Positions 1 through 6,930 of a DNA stretch of 12,577 nucleotides are shown here, in pieces. Both the position numbers and the translations under genes were made by a program. Every line of letters starts with the position of its first letter. Position 1 is the stretch's first letter. Origin of the DNA: an uncultured Erysipelotrichaceae bacterium (GTDB lineage Bacteria; Bacillota_I; Bacilli_A; Erysipelotrichales; Erysipelotrichaceae); assembly GCA_944325295.1 (NCBI GenBank), contig CALUZL010000049.1, positions 1-12,577 of the forward strand, read 5' to 3'. The notes below the pieces were generated by a model that was not told where the DNA came from, searched no databases, and saw only the letters and a list, made by a program, of their open reading frames with translations.

Positions 1-1
1 C

Positions 2-79
2 GCAGCGATCTGTCTCACCGTTCTCTCGCTTAATTTTCTCGGTGAAGGTTTAGGTGAAGAAAAAGAGGAAAAAAGGTAG
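2..79 (+). CDS. oppC: Oligopeptide/dipeptide ABC transporter permease, C-terminal fragment (OppC/DppC type)
   Basis: The window opens inside this gene. The frame beginning at base 2 reads AAICLTVLSLNFLGEGL, then GEEKEEKR, and stops at TAG 77-79. The 'A-I-x-L-T-V-L-S-x-N-F-L-G-x-G-L' stretch is the usual last membrane helix of OppC/DppC permeases, which form the membrane channel together with OppB. The gene ends just before oppD, as expected in an opp operon. One oddity: this family usually ends in something like RDALDPR after FLGDGL, whereas here there is a short charged Glu/Lys tail, so the end has diverged. The fragment is only 25 residues, but the motif and the gene order agree. Whether the system is Opp or Dpp cannot be told from this piece. 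Confidence 0.8.
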   Translation, partial: AAICLTVLSLNFLGEGLGEEKEEKR

Positions 80-88
80 GTGAGAAAA

Positions 89-1090
89 ATGGCACTACTT
101 GAAGTAAAAAATCTTAATACGACATTCAAGACAGATCAAGGAAAAGTTCAAGCTGTAAGGAATGTATCGTTTCATTTAGATCAGGGTGAAGTCTTGGGGA
201 TCGTTGGTGAATCGGGTTCCGGTAAGAGTCAGACGATGTATTCGATCATCGGTCTACTTGCCGATAACGGGACGATCGAAAGCGGCGATATCACCTTTGA
301 TGAACAAGATATATCCAGAACACATTACAAAAACAAGAAAGAGTACGATTCGATTATGTCAAAGATCCGTGGTAACACGATGTCGATGATCTTCCAAGAT
401 CCGATGACATTCTTGAATCCGGTATTAAAGATCGAAACACAACTAATCGAGCCGCTTTTGAATCATACAAAGATGTCAAAAGCACAGGCACGAGAAAAAG
501 CTTTAGAGCTGATGCGGTTAGTTGGCATACCATCGCCAGAGAAACGTATCAAACAATACCCCTTTGAGTTCTCTGGCGGTATGCGCCAAAGAATCGTAAT
601 CGCCATTGCCCTGGCAATGCGACCAAAGCTGATAATTGCCGATGAGCCGACTACGGCTTTAGATGTTACTATCCAAGCGCAGGTATTAGAGCTTATCGAA
701 GAACTTCGAGCGACAAGTGACTCTTCGATCATCATGATCACACATGACTTAGGTGTTGTCGCTAAACTCTGTGATCGGATAGCTATCATGTATGGCGGTA
801 AGATCGTTGAGGAAGGAACGGACAGAGAGATCTTCTATGATCCAAGACATCCGTATACTAAAGGTCTTCTCAATTGTATCGCTAATCCGGAAGATGATGA
901 CGAAGAAGAATTGACCCCGATCCCGGGTTCTCCTCCGGATCTCTTAAATCCTCCGCTCGGATGTCCGTTTGTCGACAGATGTCCTAATGCGATGAAGGTA
1001 TGCAAAGTAATGCCTCCTCAAGAGACAGTATTCAGTGAAACACACAAGTGTTCATGTTGGTTAAACCATAGTAAGGCGGTGGAAAAATGA
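89..1090 (+). CDS. oppD: Oligopeptide ABC transporter ATP-binding protein OppD
   Basis: This is the cytoplasmic ATPase subunit of a peptide importer; it hydrolyses ATP with OppF to drive uptake. Visible motifs (333 aa from ATG 89) are Walker A GESGSGKS at about 40-47, signature SGGMRQR from about 162, Walker B with D185-E186, and the switch histidine H219 in ITHDLG. The C-terminal oligo_HPY region carries GCPFVDRC, a further Cys, and a final CSC group; in at least one DppD this Cys cluster binds an iron-sulfur centre, which is inferred here. ATG 89 is preferred because AGGTGAG (78-84) lies 4 bases upstream and MALLEVKNL is a normal family start. GTG 80 directly follows the permease stop and would add three residues. 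The stop overlaps the oppF start (ATGA, 1087-1090), suggesting translational coupling. DppD is an alternative name. Confidence 0.95.
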   Translation: MALLEVKNLNTTFKTDQGKVQAVRNVSFHLDQGEVLGIVGESGSGKSQTMYSIIGLLADNGTIESGDITFDEQDISRTHYKNKKEYDSIMSKIRGNTMSMIFQDPMTFLNPVLKIETQLIEPLLNHTKMSKAQAREKALELMRLVGIPSPEKRIKQYPFEFSGGMRQRIVIAIALAMRPKLIIADEPTTALDVTIQAQVLELIEELRATSDSSIIMITHDLGVVAKLCDRIAIMYGGKIVEEGTDREIFYDPRHPYTKGLLNCIANPEDDDEEELTPIPGSPPDLLNPPLGCPFVDRCPNAMKVCKVMPPQETVFSETHKCSCWLNHSKAVEK

Positions 1091-2061
1091 GCGAAGCAAT
1101 TTTAAAAGTCAAAAATCTCAAGACTTATTTCGATGTTACTAAAGGCTTATTTTCGCCAAAACAGATCGTCAAAGCCGTCGATGGTGTCAGCTTTGAAGTC
1201 CAAGAAAACGAAACGTTTGGTTTAGTTGGTGAATCCGGATGTGGTAAATCGACCTTAGGAAGAACGATCGTAAAACTGTATGATCCGGTAGATGGTGAGA
1301 TCGACTTTAACGGTAAGGATATCGCTACTATTAAAGGCAAAGAATTAAAGACATATCACAAAGAAATGCAGATGATCTTCCAAGATCCTTACGCTTCACT
1401 CAATCCGCGGATGACTGTCGGTGAGATAATCAAGGAACCGATGGTAATCCATAAGATCTACGAAACGGAAAAAGAGATGGAAGATCGGGTAGTAGAACTT
1501 TTAAAGATCGTCGGTTTAAAACCCGATCACATCAGAAGATACCCATCGGAGTTCTCAGGCGGACAAAGACAGCGTATCGGTATTGCCAGATCATTAGCAG
1601 TGAATCCGAAGTTTATCGTCTGTGATGAGCCGATTTCTGCTCTCGATGTCTCGATTCAGGCACAAGTCATAAATTTGCTCAAAAATATTCAAAAAGAGAT
1701 GGGGCTTTCTTATTTGTTCATCGCTCATGACCTCAGCATGGTAAAACACATCTCTGACAAGATCGGGGTAATGTACTTAGGATCGATGATGGAGATCGGC
1801 CCGAGCAACGACGTCTATCATCGTCCTTTGCACCCGTATACCAGAGCGTTATTATCAGCGATTCCGATCCCCGATCCTGATATCGCCAAGAAAAAACAGA
1901 GGATCATTCTCGAAGGAGAAATACCGTCTCCGATCAATTCGCCGCAAGGTTGTCCTTTCTGTACGCGCTGCAGTCAAGCGACGGAGCGCTGCTTTAAGGA
2001 AAGACCACAACCGATAAAGATCGGTGAAAGATCGGTATCGTGTTTCTTATATGAAAAATAG
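1087..2061 (+). CDS. oppF: Oligopeptide ABC transporter ATP-binding protein OppF
   Basis: This is the second ATPase subunit of the peptide importer, pairing with OppD on the inner face of the membrane permeases. Motifs in the 324-aa protein are Walker A GESGCGKS at 48-55, signature SGGQRQR from 157, Walker B with D180-E181 (VCDEPISALD), and the switch histidine H214 in IAHDLSMV. The N-terminal insertion after the first strand (LFSPKQIVKAVDGVSF) is typical of OppF/DppF rather than OppD. The C-terminal oligo_HPY segment has a Cys group (GCPFCTRC, then further Cys). The start overlaps the oppD stop by 4 bases, with AAGGCGGTGG just upstream. The gene is followed by oppA after 11 bases. Length and all motifs are normal, with no sign of damage. 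Confidence 0.95.
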   Translation: MSEAILKVKNLKTYFDVTKGLFSPKQIVKAVDGVSFEVQENETFGLVGESGCGKSTLGRTIVKLYDPVDGEIDFNGKDIATIKGKELKTYHKEMQMIFQDPYASLNPRMTVGEIIKEPMVIHKIYETEKEMEDRVVELLKIVGLKPDHIRRYPSEFSGGQRQRIGIARSLAVNPKFIVCDEPISALDVSIQAQVINLLKNIQKEMGLSYLFIAHDLSMVKHISDKIGVMYLGSMMEIGPSNDVYHRPLHPYTRALLSAIPIPDPDIAKKKQRIILEGEIPSPINSPQGCPFCTRCSQATERCFKERPQPIKIGERSVSCFLYEK

Positions 2062-2072
2062 GAGGAAGAATT

Positions 2073-3743
2073 ATGAAAAAGTTAATGAAGAAACTGTCAA
2101 TAGTTCTCGTAGCACTGTTGATGGCTGTTTCACTAACCGCATGTGGAGGTGATGACACTCCAACCGGCACGTCGGGCACTGAAGGCGGCGATGTTGCCTA
2201 TAAGGACACATTCACCTACGCTATCGGGGGTGAGCCGAATTATCTTGATCCGGGTGTTGCGTCAGACTCTGTAGCGTCTTACATCTTAAACCAGACCTAC
2301 TACCCGCTGTTCTCTATCGGTTCGGATGGAAGTTTGGTCAATCAGGCTTGCACAAGCATTGAGATCGATGAGACCCAAACAGTCTATACCTTGCATTTGA
2401 CTGAGGAAAATTATTGGTCTGATGGCCAACCGGTAACAGCTCACGACTACGTCTATGGTGCTTTGCACGCTTTAGGTCTTGGTTCTGCTGATTCGTACTA
2501 TTCATACTTCATCAGAAACTATGTCAAAAACGCAGCTCAGTATGGTGCTGATGGCTCAACAGCCAAGATTGCCGATATGGTCGATGTCGGTTTAGTCGCT
2601 TTAGATGATTACACGATCGAGATCACTCTTGAACAACCTTGTGATTACTTCTCCGGACTTTTAACAGCTAACGTCTTCTATCCATTGCGCGAAGATGTTG
2701 CCCCGGAACTTGACTACACTTGGGCAGCTGAAGTCCATGTCACAAATGGTCCGTACACCTATGAATCGATCGATAATGCAACTGAGATCGTCATGGTCAA
2801 AAACGAATACTTCCCGGATGCCGAAAATATTACGACCCAAAAGCTTCGTGCAGTTGTAATGGCTGACCCGGAAGCACAGTTTATGGCCTTCCAGACCGGT
2901 GAAATCGATTGGGCATCAAACGTTGAGCCTTCCACGGCTTTCCAAACATACGGCGATTCTCCGGAACTTCTGCTTTCACCGTCAGTAATTAACTACTACA
3001 TGATGATGAACTCTTATCGGGCATCGGATGCTTTAAAGGACGTCAGAGTAAGAAGAGCTATCCAGCTTGGTATCGATCGTTCTAACATCGTCACAGCTTT
3101 GGATGCCGGCGAAATGTACTATGAGCTGTATGGATATGTACCTGTCGGCTTTGAAGGTATAAACGGTGACTTCCGTGAAGAACAAGATGCTGAACAACAA
3201 TTGGTATACACGGATAAAGATGAAGCCAGAGCTCTTATGGAAGATGCCGGCTACAGCGAAGATAACCGTCTGACGCTCACATACACCACTAACCAAGCTG
3301 CTATGCACGATACGGTTGCAGCGGTATTAGCTGAGGAACTTTCTGATATCTACATCGACCTGAAAGTTGAAAATAAGGAACTTCGTGTCTTCTTTGACGA
3401 ACGTGACCAACAAGGTATTACTGAGTTAGCTCGTGGTTCAATGTCGGCTGACTATATGGATCCGACTACTTTCTTAGAGATGGCCAATTCAGCCAACCAG
3501 TATGGAAATGTTACTTACGGTGATGCTCATTACGATGAATTACTTGCCGAATCAGATCTTTTGACCGGTGATGAACGTCTTGAGAAACTGCATGAAGCCG
3601 AGAACTACTTAGTTGGTGAAATGGCTTATACATGCCCATTATTCGGTTACCGCACACTTAACCTGGCTAAGGCCGGTACAGAGGGTGCAACTTCTAACCC
3701 ACAAGGTAACTACGTATTCTGGTATGTAAAAGTACCTGCTTAA
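2073..3743 (+). CDS. oppA: Oligopeptide-binding lipoprotein OppA (SBP family 5)
   Basis: This is the extracytoplasmic substrate-binding protein that captures peptides and delivers them to the Opp permease. The 556-aa protein starts with a lipoprotein signal: Lys-rich n-region, hydrophobic core, lipobox LTAC with the lipidated Cys at 24, then a Gly/Asp/Thr-rich linker to about residue 45. The rest matches the SBP_bac_5 fold: 'GGEPNYLDPG' near the start of the mature protein, 'YWSDGQPVTAHDYVYG' about 60 residues on, and 'DVRVRRAIQLGIDRSNIV', the family's characteristic segment, in the middle. The start has an ideal GGAGGA (2061-2066) that begins at the last base of the oppF stop codon. The gene ends in tandem in-frame stops (TAA TAG, 3741-3746), then a terminator. 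It appears richer in TAC/TTC/AAC codons than its neighbours, as expected of an abundant binding protein (judged by eye). Peptide length and sequence preference cannot be read from the sequence. Confidence 0.95.
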   Translation: MKKLMKKLSIVLVALLMAVSLTACGGDDTPTGTSGTEGGDVAYKDTFTYAIGGEPNYLDPGVASDSVASYILNQTYYPLFSIGSDGSLVNQACTSIEIDETQTVYTLHLTEENYWSDGQPVTAHDYVYGALHALGLGSADSYYSYFIRNYVKNAAQYGADGSTAKIADMVDVGLVALDDYTIEITLEQPCDYFSGLLTANVFYPLREDVAPELDYTWAAEVHVTNGPYTYESIDNATEIVMVKNEYFPDAENITTQKLRAVVMADPEAQFMAFQTGEIDWASNVEPSTAFQTYGDSPELLLSPSVINYYMMMNSYRASDALKDVRVRRAIQLGIDRSNIVTALDAGEMYYELYGYVPVGFEGINGDFREEQDAEQQLVYTDKDEARALMEDAGYSEDNRLTLTYTTNQAAMHDTVAAVLAEELSDIYIDLKVENKELRVFFDERDQQGITELARGSMSADYMDPTTFLEMANSANQYGNVTYGDAHYDELLAESDLLTGDERLEKLHEAENYLVGEMAYTCPLFGYRTLNLAKAGTEGATSNPQGNYVFWYVKVPA

Positions 3744-3750
3744 TAGGTTC

Positions 3751-3778
3751 CTGAAACTATGAGATATGGGAGTTTCAG
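3751..3778 (+). promoter_or_regulatory. Candidate antiterminator hairpin competing with the oppA terminator
   Basis: CTGAAACT (3751-3758) is complementary over 8 bp to AGTTTCAG (3771-3778), with a 12-base loop between. The second arm is also most of the 5' arm of the terminator, so the two hairpins exclude each other. The arrangement arises from a direct repeat of TGAAACT at 3752-3758 and 3782-3788. The first arm lies only 7 bases after the oppA stop codon, so a terminating ribosome could cover it. The pairing is seen in the sequence; the regulatory role is inferred. Confidence 0.45.
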
Positions 3779-3799
3779 AAATGAAACTCCCTCTTTTTT
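3768..3799 (+). terminator. Rho-independent terminator after oppA (possible attenuator)
   Basis: A perfect 10-bp stem pairs 3768-3777 (GGGAGTTTCA) with 3782-3791 (TGAAACTCCC) around a GAAA tetraloop. It is followed by a T-rich tract TCTTTTTT at 3792-3799. This is a strong intrinsic terminator between the importer genes and the peptidase genes. I see no convincing promoter between it and the next start codon at 3816, so the peptidase genes probably depend on read-through or on an unseen promoter. Confidence 0.9.
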
Positions 3800-3803
3800 A
3801 AAA

Positions 3804-3808
3804 AGGAG
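3804..3808 (+). promoter_or_regulatory. Ribosome binding site fixing the M24 peptidase start
   Basis: AGGAG lies 7 bases before ATG 3816 and immediately after the terminator T-tract. It decides the start against an upstream in-frame ATG at 3759, which would translate through the terminator hairpin. The bases CTCTTTT at 3791-3797 can pair with this site, so it could be masked in read-through transcripts. Confidence 0.8.
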
Positions 3809-3815
3809 TTCAATT

Positions 3816-5009
3816 ATGTATTTAGATCAAGAGAAACTGCCGATAATCTATGAAGCTATGGAGCGAAACTGTGTAGATGCTTGGCTTATCATGGGCCGTG
3901 AAAGCATCATGAAAAGCGAGCCGATACTTCCGGTGTTGGGTGATATGGATTTCATCATCGCTACAACTCTTATCTTTTTAAGAGAAAGGAAATGTTTGGC
4001 GATAGTTTCGCCGCTCGATGTCGAGGGCTATAAATTGATCGAAGGCATCGATGAAGTCTATGAATATCCCAAAACGATGGAAGAGACCATCTTTGAAGTC
4101 ATAAACAAACTTGATATCAAGACGTTGGCTTTAGATTATAGTCAAAGCGATTCCGCTGCTGATGGACTCAGCTATGGTATGTATCTAAAGCTAAAAAGAG
4201 AAGTTTTAGACCGGTTGGATAAGCATCCTGAGATCGTCAGTGCTTTTCCGGTCGTCAGTGAAGTCAGAGGGCGAAAGACATCTTCACAGATCGAAAAGAT
4301 CAGACATTGTGCGATCAAAGCCGATGAGTTTTTAAGAAGAGTTCCTGAGATCTGTAAAGAAGGAACGACATCATTAGACATCTTTAATTTCTTACACGAG
4401 ATCGCCTATAAAGAAGGTTATGGAATGTCTTGGGCAGACTCGCAATGTCCGGGAGTAAACTGTGATCCGGATGTCCCTTCAGGCCATATGGGCATCATTG
4501 AGACCCCTATCGTCAAAGGTTATCTCATAAATATCGATTATGGCGTTTCTAAGGATGGTTATTGCAGTGATCTGCAAAGGATGTATTATGTCTTAAAAGA
4601 TGATGAAGATGATGCACCGGAGCACATCAAACATGCGTTCAACGTCATAAGAGATGCAGTCCAAATGGCTAAAGATTTCATGATGCCCGGAAAGACCGGC
4701 TTTGAAGTCGACCAGATAGCCCGCCATTATGTCGTTGACTGGGGTTTTGATTCCTGGAATGCGGCGCTTGGCCATCAAGTCGGTCATGTCACTCATGACG
4801 GCGGGACGATCTTAGCCAATCGCAGACCGAGATATAATCATCCGGAACTCATCGATACACCCTTACAAGTCGGCAATGTGTTCACTATCGAGCCGGGGAT
4901 CGAGATCAAAGAGGGACGCATCGGCCTTGAGGAAGATGTGGTCTTATTAGAAAACGGCGCCGAGTGGCTGGTAGAACCGCAAAAAGAATTGATCCTGATA
5001 AGGTTATGA
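3816..5009 (+). CDS. M24 family metallopeptidase (Xaa-Pro aminopeptidase/dipeptidase-like)
   Basis: This is a cytosolic dinuclear-metal peptidase of the 'pita-bread' fold, whose bacterial members mostly remove the residue before proline or split Xaa-Pro dipeptides. The 397-aa protein has a creatinase-N-like domain at about 1-150 and the catalytic domain at about 165-397. The five expected metal ligands are visible: D241 (NIDYG), D252 (CSDLQ), H320 (GHQVG), E359 (TIEPG) and E372 (or E373) in GLEEDVV. The start is ATG 3816, chosen for its AGGAG at 7 bases. The gene is first after the oppA terminator, and its stop overlaps the start of the S9 peptidase gene (ATGA, 5006-5009). Its position next to Opp suggests it works on imported peptides. 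Exact specificity (PepP, PepQ or another M24B type) is not decided by the sequence. Confidence 0.9.
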   Translation: MYLDQEKLPIIYEAMERNCVDAWLIMGRESIMKSEPILPVLGDMDFIIATTLIFLRERKCLAIVSPLDVEGYKLIEGIDEVYEYPKTMEETIFEVINKLDIKTLALDYSQSDSAADGLSYGMYLKLKREVLDRLDKHPEIVSAFPVVSEVRGRKTSSQIEKIRHCAIKADEFLRRVPEICKEGTTSLDIFNFLHEIAYKEGYGMSWADSQCPGVNCDPDVPSGHMGIIETPIVKGYLINIDYGVSKDGYCSDLQRMYYVLKDDEDDAPEHIKHAFNVIRDAVQMAKDFMMPGKTGFEVDQIARHYVVDWGFDSWNAALGHQVGHVTHDGGTILANRRPRYNHPELIDTPLQVGNVFTIEPGIEIKEGRIGLEEDVVLLENGAEWLVEPQKELILIRL

Positions 5010-6922
5010 GTACCAAAAAGATCGACCGCGATCTGTTCTTAGACTATTCATTTTTAGCCGAATTAGACAGTCTCGATGGTCATTTACTCTTTAACGAGTA
5101 TAAACAAGATCCCCAAAACAACACCTACAAAGTAAGACTTCATAGTTTAGATCTAAATACAAACGAAGATAAAGTTTTAACGTCTTGGCTTGAAAGAAAC
5201 TCCTTTTTTATCCTTGATGGTAAGATTTATACTTTAAGACCTGATGAAAAATATACAGGGACGACACTAAGTGTTATTAATGAAAATGAAGCGTCTTTCT
5301 ACTTGCCGTTATCCCTAAATAAGATTCAGGTCTTAGATGAAAAAAATTATCTGGTATCGGCGACGACATCGAAACTTTATCCTGATTATCACACTTATGA
5401 TGATGATAAAAAAGAAAAGATCCGCAAGGAAAAGGAAGAAAATCGCGATTATTTCGTATTCGATGAATATCCGTTCTTCTTCAATGGTCAGGGCATCATA
5501 AACAACAACCGTAATAGCCTTTTTCTCGTTGATAAAAAGACTCTGGCCACAAAGAAGATAACTGCGGATACGATGGATGTTGAAAGTTATGATATCGACG
5601 ATGGTCGTATCATTTTTAGCGGCAGTGATTTTGATACCTTCAAAGGTAAGTTCTCAAAGGTTTTTGAAATAGATCTCACTACCTTGAAGACTAAGACCTT
5701 GTATGATGGCGATATGCAGATCCAAAGAGTCTTTGTCGATGATGGTGAAGTCATCGTCATCGGCACTTTCGGTAAAGACTACGGGGCTATCGAATCCGGC
5801 AAGATCTATAGACTCTGTGATGGCAAGATGGAACTTGTCGTCGATTGCGAGTATTCATTTTACAATTCGACCGGTTCAGACTGCCGCTTCGGTCAGCTCA
5901 AAAACTTCTATAAAAGTAAAGATGGAGCTTACTTGATCTCGACATCTAAAGCCAATGCGATCGTGCTCAAGTATCACAAACATAAATTGGCGACATGTTT
6001 ACAATTTGACGGTACCAGTGACGACATGACCGTTGTCGATGACAAGTTATATGTGATCGCTATGAAGGGCCAAAAACTTCAAGAAGTCTACGACAGCGAT
6101 CTGAATCAGCTTACGGCCATAAATGAAGATGTCTTGAAGGACAGATATGTCGCTGTCCCCCAAAAAGTCGTCTTAAACAAGCAAACGCCCGTTGAAGGCT
6201 GGGTTCTTTTACCAAAGGATTATGATCCCAAAAAGACTTATCCGGCCATTCTTGATATCCATGGCGGACCGAAATGTGCTTATGGCGAGATATTCTATCA
6301 CGAGATGCAATATTGGGCCAATGAAGGTTATCTGGTGATGTTTTGTAACCCGCGCGGATCTGATGGGTATGGTAATGAATTTGCCGACCTCAGACACAAC
6401 TTCGGAAAGATCGACTATGAAGATTTGCTGGATTTTGTAGATCTGGTCTCAGATCTCTATCCGGTCGATCCAAAAAAGCTTTGTGTTACCGGGGGATCGT
6501 ATGGGGGCTATATGACAAACTGGATCATCACTCACACCGACCGTTTCAAAGCGGCGGCCAGCCAGCGCAGCATAGCCAATTGGATATCGATGGTCTGTGC
6601 CAGTGATTACGGCATCGATTTTCCGATCGAGCAGGAGTTTGCCGATCTGTACAATTGTGAAAAAGAACTTTGGGACATGTCACCGCTCAAATACGCCAAT
6701 GATGCTAAGACCCCTACCCTTTTCATTCATTCGACCGAGGATTATCGCTGTCCGATATGCGAAGGTATCCAACTTTACACGGTCTTGAAATGTCGCGGCG
6801 TTGAGACAAAACTTGTCGGCTTTATCGGCGAGAACCATGAACTGTCCCGAAGCGGCAAACCGCTTCATCGTATAAAGCGTTTAAAAGAGATAACCGAATG
6901 GTTGAACGATCATACAAAATAG
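5006..6922 (+). CDS. S9 family serine peptidase (prolyl oligopeptidase / acylaminoacyl-peptidase type)
   Basis: This serine peptidase cuts short peptides in the cytosol; no signal peptide is seen. From ATG 5006 it is 638 aa. The first roughly 380 residues are divergent and strand-rich, fitting the beta-propeller that gates access in this family. The C-terminal part from about 390 is the alpha/beta-hydrolase domain, with an oxyanion-side 'DIHGGPKCAYG', nucleophile S498 in GGSYGGY, D579 in STEDYRCP and H611 in GENHELSRSGKP, so the triad is complete. The RCP and ENHELSRSGKP motifs resemble subfamily S9C (acylaminoacyl-peptidase). The start overlaps the previous stop by 4 bases; only AAGG two bases upstream is present, so translation is probably coupled. 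A GTG at 4964 would lengthen it inside the upstream gene and is less likely. PepD follows after 8 bases. Confidence 0.92.
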   Translation: MSTKKIDRDLFLDYSFLAELDSLDGHLLFNEYKQDPQNNTYKVRLHSLDLNTNEDKVLTSWLERNSFFILDGKIYTLRPDEKYTGTTLSVINENEASFYLPLSLNKIQVLDEKNYLVSATTSKLYPDYHTYDDDKKEKIRKEKEENRDYFVFDEYPFFFNGQGIINNNRNSLFLVDKKTLATKKITADTMDVESYDIDDGRIIFSGSDFDTFKGKFSKVFEIDLTTLKTKTLYDGDMQIQRVFVDDGEVIVIGTFGKDYGAIESGKIYRLCDGKMELVVDCEYSFYNSTGSDCRFGQLKNFYKSKDGAYLISTSKANAIVLKYHKHKLATCLQFDGTSDDMTVVDDKLYVIAMKGQKLQEVYDSDLNQLTAINEDVLKDRYVAVPQKVVLNKQTPVEGWVLLPKDYDPKKTYPAILDIHGGPKCAYGEIFYHEMQYWANEGYLVMFCNPRGSDGYGNEFADLRHNFGKIDYEDLLDFVDLVSDLYPVDPKKLCVTGGSYGGYMTNWIITHTDRFKAAASQRSIANWISMVCASDYGIDFPIEQEFADLYNCEKELWDMSPLKYANDAKTPTLFIHSTEDYRCPICEGIQLYTVLKCRGVETKLVGFIGENHELSRSGKPLHRIKRLKEITEWLNDHTK

Positions 6923-6926
6923 GAGG
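6921..6926 (+). promoter_or_regulatory. Ribosome binding site fixing the pepD start
   Basis: A perfect AGGAGG overlaps the TAG stop of the S9 peptidase gene (6920-6922) and lies 4 bases before ATG 6931. It rules out the longer in-frame start at 6898 inside the previous gene. Confidence 0.85.
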
Positions 6927-6930
6927 AGAT

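Noticed and set aside
3759..3815. Longer M24 start at ATG 3759
   Set aside because: It would translate through the terminator hairpin, has no ribosome binding site, and the added residues (RYGSFRNETPSF) do not look like a family N-terminus. ATG 3816 has AGGAG at 7 bases.
4964..5005. GTG 4964 as the S9 peptidase start
   Set aside because: It lies within the end of the M24 gene with no ribosome binding site. ATG 5006 gives the typical 4-base overlap with the preceding stop.
6898..6930. Longer pepD start at 6898
   Set aside because: It overlaps the S9 coding end, whereas ATG 6931 has a perfect AGGAGG 4 bases upstream.
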